64,000 nucleotides of DNA from Caldilineaceae bacterium (GTDB lineage: Bacteria; Chloroflexota; Anaerolineae; Caldilineales; Caldilineaceae), in contig JADLDO010000014.1 of the NCBI GenBank assembly GCA_020846635.1, positions 1 to 64,000 of the forward strand, given 5' to 3'. The position numbers and the translations under genes are program-made. Under the pieces are notes generated by a model. That model was not told where the DNA came from and did not search any database. It worked only from the letters and a program-made list of their open reading frames with translations. Positions 27,016 through 35,942 of this stretch are shown piece after piece. How positions within the stretch are numbered: the stretch's first letter is position 1; each line of letters opens with the position of its first letter.

Positions 27016-28596
27016 ATGCGCTCGCCTAACCGCAGCCTCATTCCTTCGGGTCTTTCGAAATTCGTGCCACCAATGAATTGGAAGCTGCCGCATCCAGCGT
27101 TTGCAGAACTCCTAACCGCCTTCAGTCAAGCCCATACCCCCGTCTATGTTGTCGGTGGAGCAGTGCGCGACATGCTCCTCCACCGTCAGACGGAATTGAC
27201 TGATCTAGACTTGGTCGTTGGAGGCTCGGCAATTCCAATCGCACGCCGCGTTGCGGATCAGCTTGGTTGGGCGTATTATCCATTGGACGAAGCACGCGAT
27301 GTCGCTCGGCTTGTCTCCACCAGCACGCCCTCCCCTTTGGTTTGTGATATTGCGGGGATACGGGGCGGAAGCATTGAAGCAGATTTGCACCTGCGTGATT
27401 TCACAGTCAATGCCCTGGCATTGGCCTACACAACAGCGTCACCATCGCCCAGCTTGATTGACACAGTTGGCGGGCAAGCCGACCTGACACACAAACTCAT
27501 CCGGCGTGTCTCACCAACGAGCCTTGCGGACGATCCGGTTCGCCTTCTGCGTGCGGTGCGTCTAGCCATCCAGTTTGATTTCAGGCTGGAAGCCGAAACC
27601 GAAGCCCAACTCCGCGGACTTGCTGCGAACGTACAATCGGTCAGCCCGGAGCGGCTGCGCGACGAGTTGTGGAAGTTGTTATTGGTGTCCGATCCCCAAC
27701 AGGGTATCGAGTTGCTCAGGGAAGTGGGGCTCCTCGGCTATCTCTTGCCCGAAGTTGCGGCAACGGTTGGCGTCGAACAGTCATTGCCCCATCTCTATCC
27801 CGTCTATGAGCACACGCTCAACACGGTGGAAAATGCGGCAGGGCTGCGCGATTGGCTCTTGGGGACGAGCAAGAAACCGCGTAACGAGGCCCATGCCCTT
27901 GTGCAACATAAACTTGCAGCCTGGCAAGATCGCCTGCAACATCATTTTCAGACCATCATCGGCAGCCAGCGAAGGCGCGCCGATTGGCTGGTCTGGTATG
28001 CTCTATGCCATGACATTGGCAAGCCGCAGACTCGCACCTTAGAACTGCTTGATGACGGCACCACACGCACACGCTTTTTTGAACATGAAACCATCGGAGC
28101 CGAATTGAGCGACCAGCGGTTGACAGCCCTGCGCTTTAATCGAAATGAAGTTGACCTAGCCCATGCCGTGGTGCGCGCCCATATGCGTCCCCACCATCTA
28201 CATATGAGCTTTATGGGGCAAACCATCAGCCGTCGTGCCAGTTTCCGTTTCTTCCGCGATGTGGGCGGCAAGCAGACCGGCATTGGCCCAGGGCTGGATG
28301 TGCTGCTGGTTGCCCTCGCCGACCGCCTCAGCGTTGACCAGGAGATTCCGCCGGACACCTCCGGCTACCTTGATCATGTGGAGCAACTTCTACACTATGC
28401 CTTTGACGAAGCCCCACAACTGCCGTTGCCGTTGGTGGATGGTCACACCTTGATTAAACGGCTAGGAGTCAAGCCGGGTCCCCGATTGGGGCTTCTCATG
28501 GAGCATCTGATGGAGGCACAGGCAGCCGGGGAGATCCAGACCCCGGAAGATGCGCTGCAAGTGGCTGCGGGTTGGTTGGAGCAGGATGGAGCCTAG
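27016..28596 (+). CDS. tRNA nucleotidyltransferase / poly(A) polymerase family protein with HD domain
   Basis: A 526-residue class II nucleotidyltransferase. The head domain carries YVVGGAVRDMLL, the metal-binding DLDLVVGG, LRDFTVNALAL and DDPVRLLRAVRLA (RNA and primer recognition). These are followed by the neck and body helices and an HD domain (LVWYALCHDIGKPQTRT) at about residues 315-440. CCA-adding enzymes repair tRNA 3' ends; HD-bearing forms may also remove 2',3'-cyclic phosphate. Whether this one adds CCA, only A, or only CC cannot be decided from sequence by eye. The start could be 27016 or the ATG at 27073; neither has a good ribosome site. The next gene begins seven bases after the stop. 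Confidence 0.9.
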   Translation: MRSPNRSLIPSGLSKFVPPMNWKLPHPAFAELLTAFSQAHTPVYVVGGAVRDMLLHRQTELTDLDLVVGGSAIPIARRVADQLGWAYYPLDEARDVARLVSTSTPSPLVCDIAGIRGGSIEADLHLRDFTVNALALAYTTASPSPSLIDTVGGQADLTHKLIRRVSPTSLADDPVRLLRAVRLAIQFDFRLEAETEAQLRGLAANVQSVSPERLRDELWKLLLVSDPQQGIELLREVGLLGYLLPEVAATVGVEQSLPHLYPVYEHTLNTVENAAGLRDWLLGTSKKPRNEAHALVQHKLAAWQDRLQHHFQTIIGSQRRRADWLVWYALCHDIGKPQTRTLELLDDGTTRTRFFEHETIGAELSDQRLTALRFNRNEVDLAHAVVRAHMRPHHLHMSFMGQTISRRASFRFFRDVGGKQTGIGPGLDVLLVALADRLSVDQEIPPDTSGYLDHVEQLLHYAFDEAPQLPLPLVDGHTLIKRLGVKPGPRLGLLMEHLMEAQAAGEIQTPEDALQVAAGWLEQDGA

Positions 28597-28602
28597 TTAC
28601 AG

Positions 28603-30258
28603 ATGACCACCCAGCAGGATACCCAACATCCCCCAACCCATTGTCCCTATCTGGGCGCAGAAGCCGGCGACAACCGCTTTAGCGAAGCAGTCGAATACCC
28701 TAGTTTTGAAAACCGTTGTTGGACAACGCCGCGTCCCATTCCACTGCTCCTGACCGATCAAGCCACGCTCTGCCTGTGCAGCGGCTTCCGCCACTGCCCG
28801 CGCTATCTGGCCGCGCGTGCGGCGCGCCAGGGTCAAGAACGACCCGCCACGATCCCCGCGCCATCCGATACCGACACCATCACCCAGGCCATCAATGAGT
28901 TGGAAGCGGATGTCCAAGCCACGAGCGCAGCCCAGACACAGAGCCGCCGCCGCTGGGGTTGGATCGGGGCCGGGCTGATCTTTATGTCAAGCTTACTCTG
29001 TGGCGGCTTCTTTGCGGCCTATGTCGGCTGGCAGATGGTGAGCGAAGAACTCGCCGCCACACAGCCCGGCAACATCGACACCTTGACCGCGCCCGCCGCG
29101 CAGGCCCAGTCCAATGTCCAGCCCCAGCTCTGGATCATCCAAACTGCCACCAGCGAACCCCAACCCGAAGCAGACGTCCAACAGACAGGCCCCTTGCCCG
29201 GACAGTCTATTCTCCCACCGGCAGACAACAACGCCGGTGGCACGACCCAGCTCTATCCCGAAGCTGTCCTGCCGACGGCAGCACCCGATGGCAGCGTCGC
29301 GCTCCAGCCGCCTCCCTCGCTTGCCGAAATTGCGGAGGAATCAAACGCCGCTACCAACGAACAGTTGCCCGCAGCCACGCCGATCCTTGATTTCGCGTTG
29401 GAAGTGCCAACGCGCCGCCCAACGCCTTTCCTGGACATTCCTACCAGCACGCCAGCCGCCGACGTGACGGCTACCCCAGAACCAACAATGACGCCCGTAC
29501 CGCCATTGGGAACACCTGTCGTTATCTTCTATGCCGAGGATACAACGCTGCAACCGGGCGACTGCACAAATGTCTCTTGGCATGTCGAAAACGTCAAGGC
29601 AGTCTATTATGAAAACTTGGGCGTCGATGGCCGAGGCACCAAAGAGGAATGTGTCCGCGACGATATAGGCGACTATAACCTCATGGTGATCTTGCCCAAC
29701 GGCGCAACGCAGTGGTATACCGTGACAGTCGGCGTCGTCGCCCCCACCGATACACCAGCCCCAACGCCAACGCGCACAGAGGAGCCACTGCCCACCCCCA
29801 CCTGGACGCCAAACATCCCAACGGCAACACCAACGCCGCCGACACTCTATGGCGCGCGGCTGGAAGCAGGGGGGAATACCGAGCTAAGCTGCGCCCGCGG
29901 CACGACTTGTGAACTGGATTTCTATGCCTCCAATACCGGCAGCGGCATTGATAACATCAGCATACGCCTTACCGAGGCATCCTTGTGGCCGCGCCAGTTG
30001 TGCCGACTCGACAGTGTCTGTTCCGATAACCAGATCACATTGGTCGATATGGGCCCCAGCAATACAGGCGTTGTGCGTCTTCGTGTTACGATTCCACAAG
30101 ATGCTGAAACCGGCCCAATGACCTATAAGCTTCAGGCAGTCAGCGACGGATCGGCTGGCGACGCACGTTCAGACAACATCACCGTCCAGGTGACAGCTCA
30201 AGATGGCTCCTCAATACAGGATTCATCAGCACAAGGCACAGACCAGGTAGACAAGTAA
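28603..30258 (+). CDS. Single-pass membrane protein with N-terminal CPYLG cysteine module
   Basis: A 551-residue protein. The N-terminal 75 residues form a cysteine module: CPYLG, then NRCW about 25 residues on, then LCLCSGFRHCPRYL. This pattern of about four conserved Cys with PYLG, NRC, QxxLC and CPRY looks like a metal-binding module I have seen in Chloroflexi membrane proteins. One membrane segment (about 116-146, WGWIGAGLIFMSSLLCGGFFAAYVG) separates it from a long Pro/Thr-rich extracellular stalk (TPTPT-type repeats), an Ig-like domain with two Cys (LQPGDCTNVSWHV...EECV; about 305-375) and a second beta domain with several Cys (about 405-530). The role is unknown; the architecture suggests envelope sensing or attachment. 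It follows the nucleotidyltransferase by seven bases. Confidence 0.8.
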   Translation: MTTQQDTQHPPTHCPYLGAEAGDNRFSEAVEYPSFENRCWTTPRPIPLLLTDQATLCLCSGFRHCPRYLAARAARQGQERPATIPAPSDTDTITQAINELEADVQATSAAQTQSRRRWGWIGAGLIFMSSLLCGGFFAAYVGWQMVSEELAATQPGNIDTLTAPAAQAQSNVQPQLWIIQTATSEPQPEADVQQTGPLPGQSILPPADNNAGGTTQLYPEAVLPTAAPDGSVALQPPPSLAEIAEESNAATNEQLPAATPILDFALEVPTRRPTPFLDIPTSTPAADVTATPEPTMTPVPPLGTPVVIFYAEDTTLQPGDCTNVSWHVENVKAVYYENLGVDGRGTKEECVRDDIGDYNLMVILPNGATQWYTVTVGVVAPTDTPAPTPTRTEEPLPTPTWTPNIPTATPTPPTLYGARLEAGGNTELSCARGTTCELDFYASNTGSGIDNISIRLTEASLWPRQLCRLDSVCSDNQITLVDMGPSNTGVVRLRVTIPQDAETGPMTYKLQAVSDGSAGDARSDNITVQVTAQDGSSIQDSSAQGTDQVDK

Positions 30259-30338
30259 GCCCATGCGTGAGTCGACAACTCACCATCAGACAGTCAAAAC
30301 CAGAGGCATCGGCTCTTGCCCAATTTGCCCACAGGATT

Positions 30339-31706
30339 ATGTTCGCAACACCACTGATCATTATAGCCGTCGTCGCCCTGCTCATCGGCCTCACCGGCCT
30401 CTTTGTCGCGGCTGAGTTTTCCGCGGTCAGTTCCCGCCGCCCGCGCTTGGCGCAACTGGCCGACGAGGGCAACGCGCTCGCCCGCTACATGCTGGGTGTA
30501 ATTGAAACGCCGCATACCCTCGATACCTACATCGCAACCTGCCAACTGGGCATCACCCTCGCCAGCCTGATCCTCGGCTTCTATGGTCAATCCCAGATAT
30601 TAGCGCTGCTCGTCCCGCAGATTGACAAACTTTCGCCCAGCATCCAAATCGCCGCCACCTCCATCGCCTCAACCGCCATCCTGCTCTTTCTGACCATTTT
30701 GCAGGTTGTCTTGGGCGAGTTGATGCCCAAGAATATCGGCATCCAATACCCAGAGCAATTGGCACTTGCAACCGCGCCCGCCATGCGCTGGTCGGCTGTC
30801 CTTTTCCGCCCCTTGATCTGGTTCTTCAATGGTTCAGGGCAGTTCCTGTTGCGTCTCATGGGCCAAACACCTGCAACTGAACATGCCCACCTCCATTCAC
30901 CCGAAGAAATCCTTATCCTCGTCGAAGAAAGTAGTGCCGGTGGTGTCCTGGATGCAGAAGAGCGCCGCCTCCTGGTGAATACACTGCAACTCCGCAAGCT
31001 GACCGCGCGCAACGTCATGATCCCGCGCACCTACATGCTCACCGCGCCCGTTGAGAGTAGCTGTGATGACCTGTTCGCCCTTCTCGCCGCGTCACCCTAT
31101 TCGCGACTCCCCCTTTATGAGGAATCTGTGGACTCGATCATCGGCGTCATCCACCTAAAAGATCTCATTCAGGTCATCTTTGAACGCGAAGTCAGCAAGG
31201 ACACGACGCTCCAACCCACACCGCGCCACCTCGTACACCCGGTGGTCTATGTACCCGATTCATCACCCGTTGAAGAAGTGATGGACATCATGCAGCGTGA
31301 CCGTGTCAATCTCGCCATCGTCATCAATGAATATGGTGGCACAGCAGGGATGATCACCTTTGAGGATTTGGTGGAGGAGATATTTGGCGAATTCCAGGAT
31401 GAGTTTGACATCGAAAACCCACCCCTGGAACTACGCCCCAACAATCGCGCCCGCGTTCGTGGCGATCTCCTCATCGAAGATCTAAACGACATACTAGGTC
31501 TTGACCTGCCCACAATCGAAGTCGATACCATCGGAGGCCTGGTCCTGACCATCCTGGGGCGTGTTCCACAGCCGGGTCACGTGGCACTCGTCGGCGATCT
31601 ACCCTTGCGGGTAGATCGCATGATTGGAAATAGCCCGGTTGCCATCAGTTTCCCTGTGACTCCTGAACAAGCGGCACGTCTGCGCCAGTTGGCGTCCGAA
31701 ATGTGA
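30339..31706 (+). CDS. CNNM/HlyC-CorC family protein (DUF21-CBS-transporter-associated), first paralogue
   Basis: A 455-residue membrane protein. The N-terminal CNNM (DUF21) domain has four hydrophobic stretches, opening with ATPLIIIAVVALLIGLTGLFVAAEFSAV. A cytoplasmic CBS pair follows (RNVMIPRTYMLTAP; YGGTAGMITFEDLVEEIFGE) and then the CorC_HlyC domain (RGDLLIEDLNDILGLDLP). Proteins of this family are annotated as haemolysins but several are magnesium/cobalt transporters or efflux regulators. I prefer ATG 30339, just before the first membrane segment, with ACAGG nearby; GTG 30267 is possible. It is immediately followed by a paralogue. Confidence 0.88.
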   Translation: MFATPLIIIAVVALLIGLTGLFVAAEFSAVSSRRPRLAQLADEGNALARYMLGVIETPHTLDTYIATCQLGITLASLILGFYGQSQILALLVPQIDKLSPSIQIAATSIASTAILLFLTILQVVLGELMPKNIGIQYPEQLALATAPAMRWSAVLFRPLIWFFNGSGQFLLRLMGQTPATEHAHLHSPEEILILVEESSAGGVLDAEERRLLVNTLQLRKLTARNVMIPRTYMLTAPVESSCDDLFALLAASPYSRLPLYEESVDSIIGVIHLKDLIQVIFEREVSKDTTLQPTPRHLVHPVVYVPDSSPVEEVMDIMQRDRVNLAIVINEYGGTAGMITFEDLVEEIFGEFQDEFDIENPPLELRPNNRARVRGDLLIEDLNDILGLDLPTIEVDTIGGLVLTILGRVPQPGHVALVGDLPLRVDRMIGNSPVAISFPVTPEQAARLRQLASEM

Positions 31707-31708
31707 TC

Positions 31709-33103
31709 ATGGTTGAATACGGTGTTCCAATCCTCATCATCCTTTTCCTCTGCCTCATCAACGGATTCTTCGTTGCAGCCGAATTTGCCATTGCGGGGGC
31801 CTCGCGCCCGCGCGTTGCCGGTTTGGCCGAAGCCGGTTCCGCCTCAGCCCAGCGCGTGCTGCACGTCTTACATGACCCTCAATCGGTCAACCGCTATCTG
31901 AGCACAGCCCAGATCGGCATCACCATCGCCAGTCTAGGATTGGGCATGTACGGCGAACACGCCGTCGCCAAATGGCTTGTGGGGCCACTGGAGCATTTGG
32001 GCTGGTTGAGCAATGCCGCCGCGCACACCATTGCCTTTGTCATCTCAGTGGCGATCCTCACCTATCTGCATATGGTGTTGGGCGAGATGATCCCCAAATC
32101 GCTGGCGCTTCATTCTGCAACAAGCACCGCAATCCAACTCTCAGCGGCGATGGCGATTACGGATTGGTTCTTCAGACCAATCACCATCGTCCTCAACTGG
32201 ATTAGCAATTGGCTGCTGCGGATCATCGGAATTCCGATTGTAGGAGCCGAAGCTCGGTTAGTCTCAACAACCGAACTCTCCTACATTGTCGAAGAAAGCT
32301 CTGAGGGTGGTTTGATTGACCCTTCCGAACAGATCTTTCTGGAGAACGTCATTGATTTCAGCCAGCGCAGCGTCAGTCAAGTACTGACACCACGCACACG
32401 TATGGCCGCGCTCAGTGCAGACGCCGACCGTATGACAACATTGTCGCTCATTTGTGAGGAACACCATTCCCGCTACCCGGTCTACGAAGTCGATCGCGAT
32501 CATATTATCGGCATCCTCCACGTCAAGGATGTCGCTCGCCACCTCCTAACGAATGACCAGGAGTGGGACCTGCGCTCCCTCGTACGTCCAGCGGTCTTTG
32601 TGCCCGAATCAATCTCGCTCGATGACATGCTCGCCCAGTTCCGCACCCAACACTTCCAGGTTGCCATCGTGATGGACGAATATGGCGGCACCGCAGGCAT
32701 CGTCACCCTGGAAGACCTTGCTGAAGAGATCGTCGGCGAAATTCAAGATGAATTCGACGAAGAACTTCCCCCCTTTGTTGCACTGGATGAACATACCCTG
32801 CGCGTACGTGGCGATCTCATCCTCGACGAATTGACCCAGCACTATGATCTAGATTTCGAGATCGAAGAAGCCGAAGACTTAGAAACCGTGGGTGGCTTGA
32901 TTATGTCCGTCTTAGGGCATGTCGCCCAACCTGGCGACGAAGCCGTTGTACAAAATGTGCGCTTTGTCGTCGAAGCCGTGGATGGCCTGGCCGTCAGTAC
33001 GGCACTCGTCTACCTTCCCGAAGAAAGCGCCGAACGCCCAGAACCCGACGCCACAGATCAAGATCAAAACAACGAATTGCCCGCTCCCCCACAGCTACCG
33101 TAG
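31709..33103 (+). CDS. CNNM/HlyC-CorC family protein, second paralogue
   Basis: A 464-residue paralogue of the preceding gene with the same order: membrane DUF21 domain ([21 protein letters not shown]), CBS pair ([33 protein letters not shown]) and CorC_HlyC domain ([20 protein letters not shown]). The C-terminal tail is acidic and Pro-rich. The coding region touches the previous one: GTG at 31703 overlaps the stop, ATG at 31709 follows it by two bases. Tandem CNNM pairs are common and may form a heteromer for divalent-cation transport. Specificity is not readable here. Confidence 0.88.
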   Translation: MVEYGVPILIILFLCLINGFFVAAEFAIAGASRPRVAGLAEAGSASAQRVLHVLHDPQSVNRYLSTAQIGITIASLGLGMYGEHAVAKWLVGPLEHLGWLSNAAAHTIAFVISVAILTYLHMVLGEMIPKSLALHSATSTAIQLSAAMAITDWFFRPITIVLNWISNWLLRIIGIPIVGAEARLVSTTELSYIVEESSEGGLIDPSEQIFLENVIDFSQRSVSQVLTPRTRMAALSADADRMTTLSLICEEHHSRYPVYEVDRDHIIGILHVKDVARHLLTNDQEWDLRSLVRPAVFVPESISLDDMLAQFRTQHFQVAIVMDEYGGTAGIVTLEDLAEEIVGEIQDEFDEELPPFVALDEHTLRVRGDLILDELTQHYDLDFEIEEAEDLETVGGLIMSVLGHVAQPGDEAVVQNVRFVVEAVDGLAVSTALVYLPEESAERPEPDATDQDQNNELPAPPQLP

Positions 33104-33216
33104 TGGCCTCTCCTCATGGTCAATGCACCCTTCACTCACAACCCTACCTCGTAATGCTACCCAAAATGAGAGAGACGATACTGCCTCTTGCCCCCAAAAC
33201 TGCTTGAATTGGGCTT

Positions 33217-34338
33217 ATGGCTGACGCACTACTCCAAGTCACCGAGCGCGGGCTTTACTGTGCCGCGGGCGATTTCTACATTGACCCCTGGCAGCCAGTC
33301 ACGCGTGCCGTCATCACCCATGCCCATGCCGACCACGCCCGCCCAGGTTCCAAACGCTACCTAACCTCTCCCACAGGCGCGGCGATGTTACGGCTGCGCG
33401 TTGATTCGTATGCACGCATCGTTGCTCAGCCGTTTGGCGAATCCCTCCACGTCAACGGTGTCCGTGTCTCGCTCCATCCCGCCGGCCATTTGCTGGGCTC
33501 AGCGCAAGTCCGTGTGGAGCATCAGGGCGAGGTCTGGGTCGTCAGCGGTGATTACAAAACCGAAGTCGATGCCACATGCGAACCCTTCGAGCTAGTCCCC
33601 TGCCATACCTTCATCACCGAGTCTACCTTCGGCCTGCCCATCTACCGCTGGCGACCCCAGAGTGAGATCTTCACGGACATCAACCAGTGGTGGCAGCAGA
33701 ACCAAGCACAAGGGCGCACCAGCATTTTGTTCGCCTATGCCCTGGGCAAGGCACAGCGCGTGCTCGCGGGTGTGGATGCCACTCTCGGCCCCATTCTCAT
33801 CCACGGCGCGGTACATCGCTTCGTCCATGCCTACCGCAATGCCGGAATTGTCCAGCCCACGACTCTCTATGCCGACAGTGACGCCGCACGCCGCTATCGG
33901 GGTGAGGCACTGGTCATTGCGCCGCCATCCGCTGCGGGCTCGTCTGGCTGGTTGCGTAAATTCGGCCCGACTTCGCTCGCTTTCGCCTCCGGCTGGATGA
34001 GAATTCGCGGGGCTCGTCGCCGCCGCGCCGTAGATCGAGGCTTTGTCCTCTCCGACCATGCCGATTGGGATGGGCTGCTTACCACGATTCGGGCAACGGG
34101 CGCAGAGCGCATCGGCGTCACCCACGGCTACACCAGCACCCTGGTGCGCTACCTCGTCGAACAAAGTATGGATGCGTTTGTCATGCTAACGCGCTACGAA
34201 GGCGAAACCAGCGGCGATGCGATTGACAATGAGGATGCCGCGCAGGATGCTTCCGGTATCACGGGCGACGAAACAATGGCTGACAATGCCATGATCAGTG
34301 ACGCCTCTGCCTCATCCTTCGGACACGACGAGGAATAG
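33217..34338 (+). CDS. Ligase-associated DNA exonuclease (metallo-beta-lactamase/beta-CASP fold)
   Basis: This 373-residue protein is the first gene of a ligase-associated DNA repair operon. The metal site THAHADHARPG (His 35, His 37, Asp 39, His 40) and GHLLGSAQVRVEH are clear MBL motifs. ESTFGLPIYRW, FAYALGKAQRVL and SDHADWDGLL match the beta-CASP-type nucleases related to SNM1/CPSF. Family members are predicted 3' exonucleases acting with the neighbouring ligase. The C-terminal 45 residues are acidic and low-complexity. The next gene starts five bases after its stop, so the two are surely cotranscribed. Confidence 0.9.
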   Translation: MADALLQVTERGLYCAAGDFYIDPWQPVTRAVITHAHADHARPGSKRYLTSPTGAAMLRLRVDSYARIVAQPFGESLHVNGVRVSLHPAGHLLGSAQVRVEHQGEVWVVSGDYKTEVDATCEPFELVPCHTFITESTFGLPIYRWRPQSEIFTDINQWWQQNQAQGRTSILFAYALGKAQRVLAGVDATLGPILIHGAVHRFVHAYRNAGIVQPTTLYADSDAARRYRGEALVIAPPSAAGSSGWLRKFGPTSLAFASGWMRIRGARRRRAVDRGFVLSDHADWDGLLTTIRATGAERIGVTHGYTSTLVRYLVEQSMDAFVMLTRYEGETSGDAIDNEDAAQDASGITGDETMADNAMISDASASSFGHDEE

Positions 34339-34343
34339 CCCTC

Positions 34344-35942
34344 ATGCAACGCTTCACTGCCCTCTACACCGCTCTCGATGAAACCAACCGCACCAATGAA
34401 AAGGTGGCTGCGCTCGTCGATTATTTTGCGTCCGCGCCTGCTGCCGATGCGGCCTGGGCACTCTATTTCCTAACGGGTCGTCGCCTGGGACGTGTCATCT
34501 CCGGCACTCTCCTCCGCACCTGGGTCGCCGAGGAGAGCAGGCTGCCCTTGTGGCTGGTTGAAGAATGCTATGACGCCGTCGGTGATCTGGCGGAGACGTT
34601 GGCCTTGCTCCTGCCCGACACAGCACAAACCATCGACCTTCCGCTGCATCAACTGGTGGAAGAGCGGATCAAACCGATTTCTACGCTAGACAAGGCAGGC
34701 CAACTCGATCTTGTGCGCCAGACATGGGCCGACCTGCCCACAAACCAACGTTTTGTCTGGCACAAGCTCATCACCGGCGAATTCCGCGTTGGGGTGGGGC
34801 GTACACTGGTGGTGCGCGCGCTGGCCCAAGTCGCCGGCCTTGACCCCGCCGTGATGGCTCATCGCGTCATGGGCAAGTGGGAGCCAACCGCCCAAGATTA
34901 TGCCCGCCTGCTAGACCCCCACAGCGAGCCGGTTGACCACACGCAACCCTATCCTTTCTATCTCGCCTACCCGCTGGAAGGCTCACCGGCTGACCTCGGC
35001 CCGCGCGACCAGTGGCAGATTGAATGGAAGTGGGATGGAATCCGCGCCCAGGTCATCCATCGCCAACAGGAGATTTTGGTCTGGACACGCGGCGAAGAGC
35101 TGGTCACCGATGTCTATCCCGAAATCGCTGCCGTGGGTGCTGCGCTCCCATCCGGTACGGTCATTGACGGCGAAATCCTCGCCTGGCGCGACGAAAGCCC
35201 GCTCTCCTTCAACGTGCTCCAACAGCGTATTGGGCGCAAACGCATCGACGCGGCACTCCTGCGCGATGCGCCTGTCCTGCTCATCGTCTATGACCTGCTC
35301 GAATGGCAAGGTGAAGATTGGCGCACACGTCCTCTAGAGGAGCGTCGCCAACAGCTTGCGCATCTCATCGCAGAACTTCCAGCCGGTGCAGCCTGCCGCC
35401 TCTCGCCCCTGGTTGAGGCCCCCGACTGGCAAGGTGCAACCTCGTTGCGCGCAGAATCCCGCAGCCGAGGGGCAGAGGGCTTCATGATCAAACGGCTGGA
35501 TGGTACCTATGGCGTCGGGCGCGTCAAGGGAGATTGGTGGAAGTGGAAGATAGACCCTTATACAGTAGACGCCGTGATGATCTATGCCCAGCCCGGTCAT
35601 GGTCGCCGCGCCAGCCTCTACACCGACTACACCTTTGCTGTGTGGGCGAACGACGAACTTGTGCCCATTGCCAAAGCGTACTCAGGTCTGACAGACGAGG
35701 AGATCCGCCAGGTCGATGCCTTTGTGCGCCGCAACACCACGGATCGCTTCGGCCCTGTACGTGCCGTCAAACCAGAATTGGTCTTTGAACTTGCCTTTGA
35801 GGGCATCCAAAGCTCCAGCCGCCACAAATCAGGAATTGCCCTGCGCTTCCCGCGCATGGCGCGCTGGCGACACGATAAACGCCCGCATGACGCCGATCAT
35901 CTCTCTACCCTCCAAGCTCTCCTGGGCGAGCATGTGCAATGA
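34344..35942 (+). CDS. ATP-dependent DNA ligase (ligase-associated repair cluster)
   Basis: A 532-residue ATP-dependent ligase that seals nicks via an enzyme-AMP intermediate. An N-terminal DNA-binding domain (about 1-200) precedes motif I EWKWDGIRAQ with the adenylated Lys 229, motif III (LIVYDLLEWQG), motif IV (EGFMIKRLDG), motif V (WWKWKIDPYTVDAVMIYAQPG) and a C-terminal OB domain ending with RFPRMARWRHDKRPHDAD. Size and order match the LigC-like ligase found with Lhr helicases. It is flanked by the exonuclease (5-base gap) and the helicase (4-base ATGA overlap). The set probably serves non-replicative repair. Confidence 0.94.
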   Translation: MQRFTALYTALDETNRTNEKVAALVDYFASAPAADAAWALYFLTGRRLGRVISGTLLRTWVAEESRLPLWLVEECYDAVGDLAETLALLLPDTAQTIDLPLHQLVEERIKPISTLDKAGQLDLVRQTWADLPTNQRFVWHKLITGEFRVGVGRTLVVRALAQVAGLDPAVMAHRVMGKWEPTAQDYARLLDPHSEPVDHTQPYPFYLAYPLEGSPADLGPRDQWQIEWKWDGIRAQVIHRQQEILVWTRGEELVTDVYPEIAAVGAALPSGTVIDGEILAWRDESPLSFNVLQQRIGRKRIDAALLRDAPVLLIVYDLLEWQGEDWRTRPLEERRQQLAHLIAELPAGAACRLSPLVEAPDWQGATSLRAESRSRGAEGFMIKRLDGTYGVGRVKGDWWKWKIDPYTVDAVMIYAQPGHGRRASLYTDYTFAVWANDELVPIAKAYSGLTDEEIRQVDAFVRRNTTDRFGPVRAVKPELVFELAFEGIQSSSRHKSGIALRFPRMARWRHDKRPHDADHLSTLQALLGEHVQ

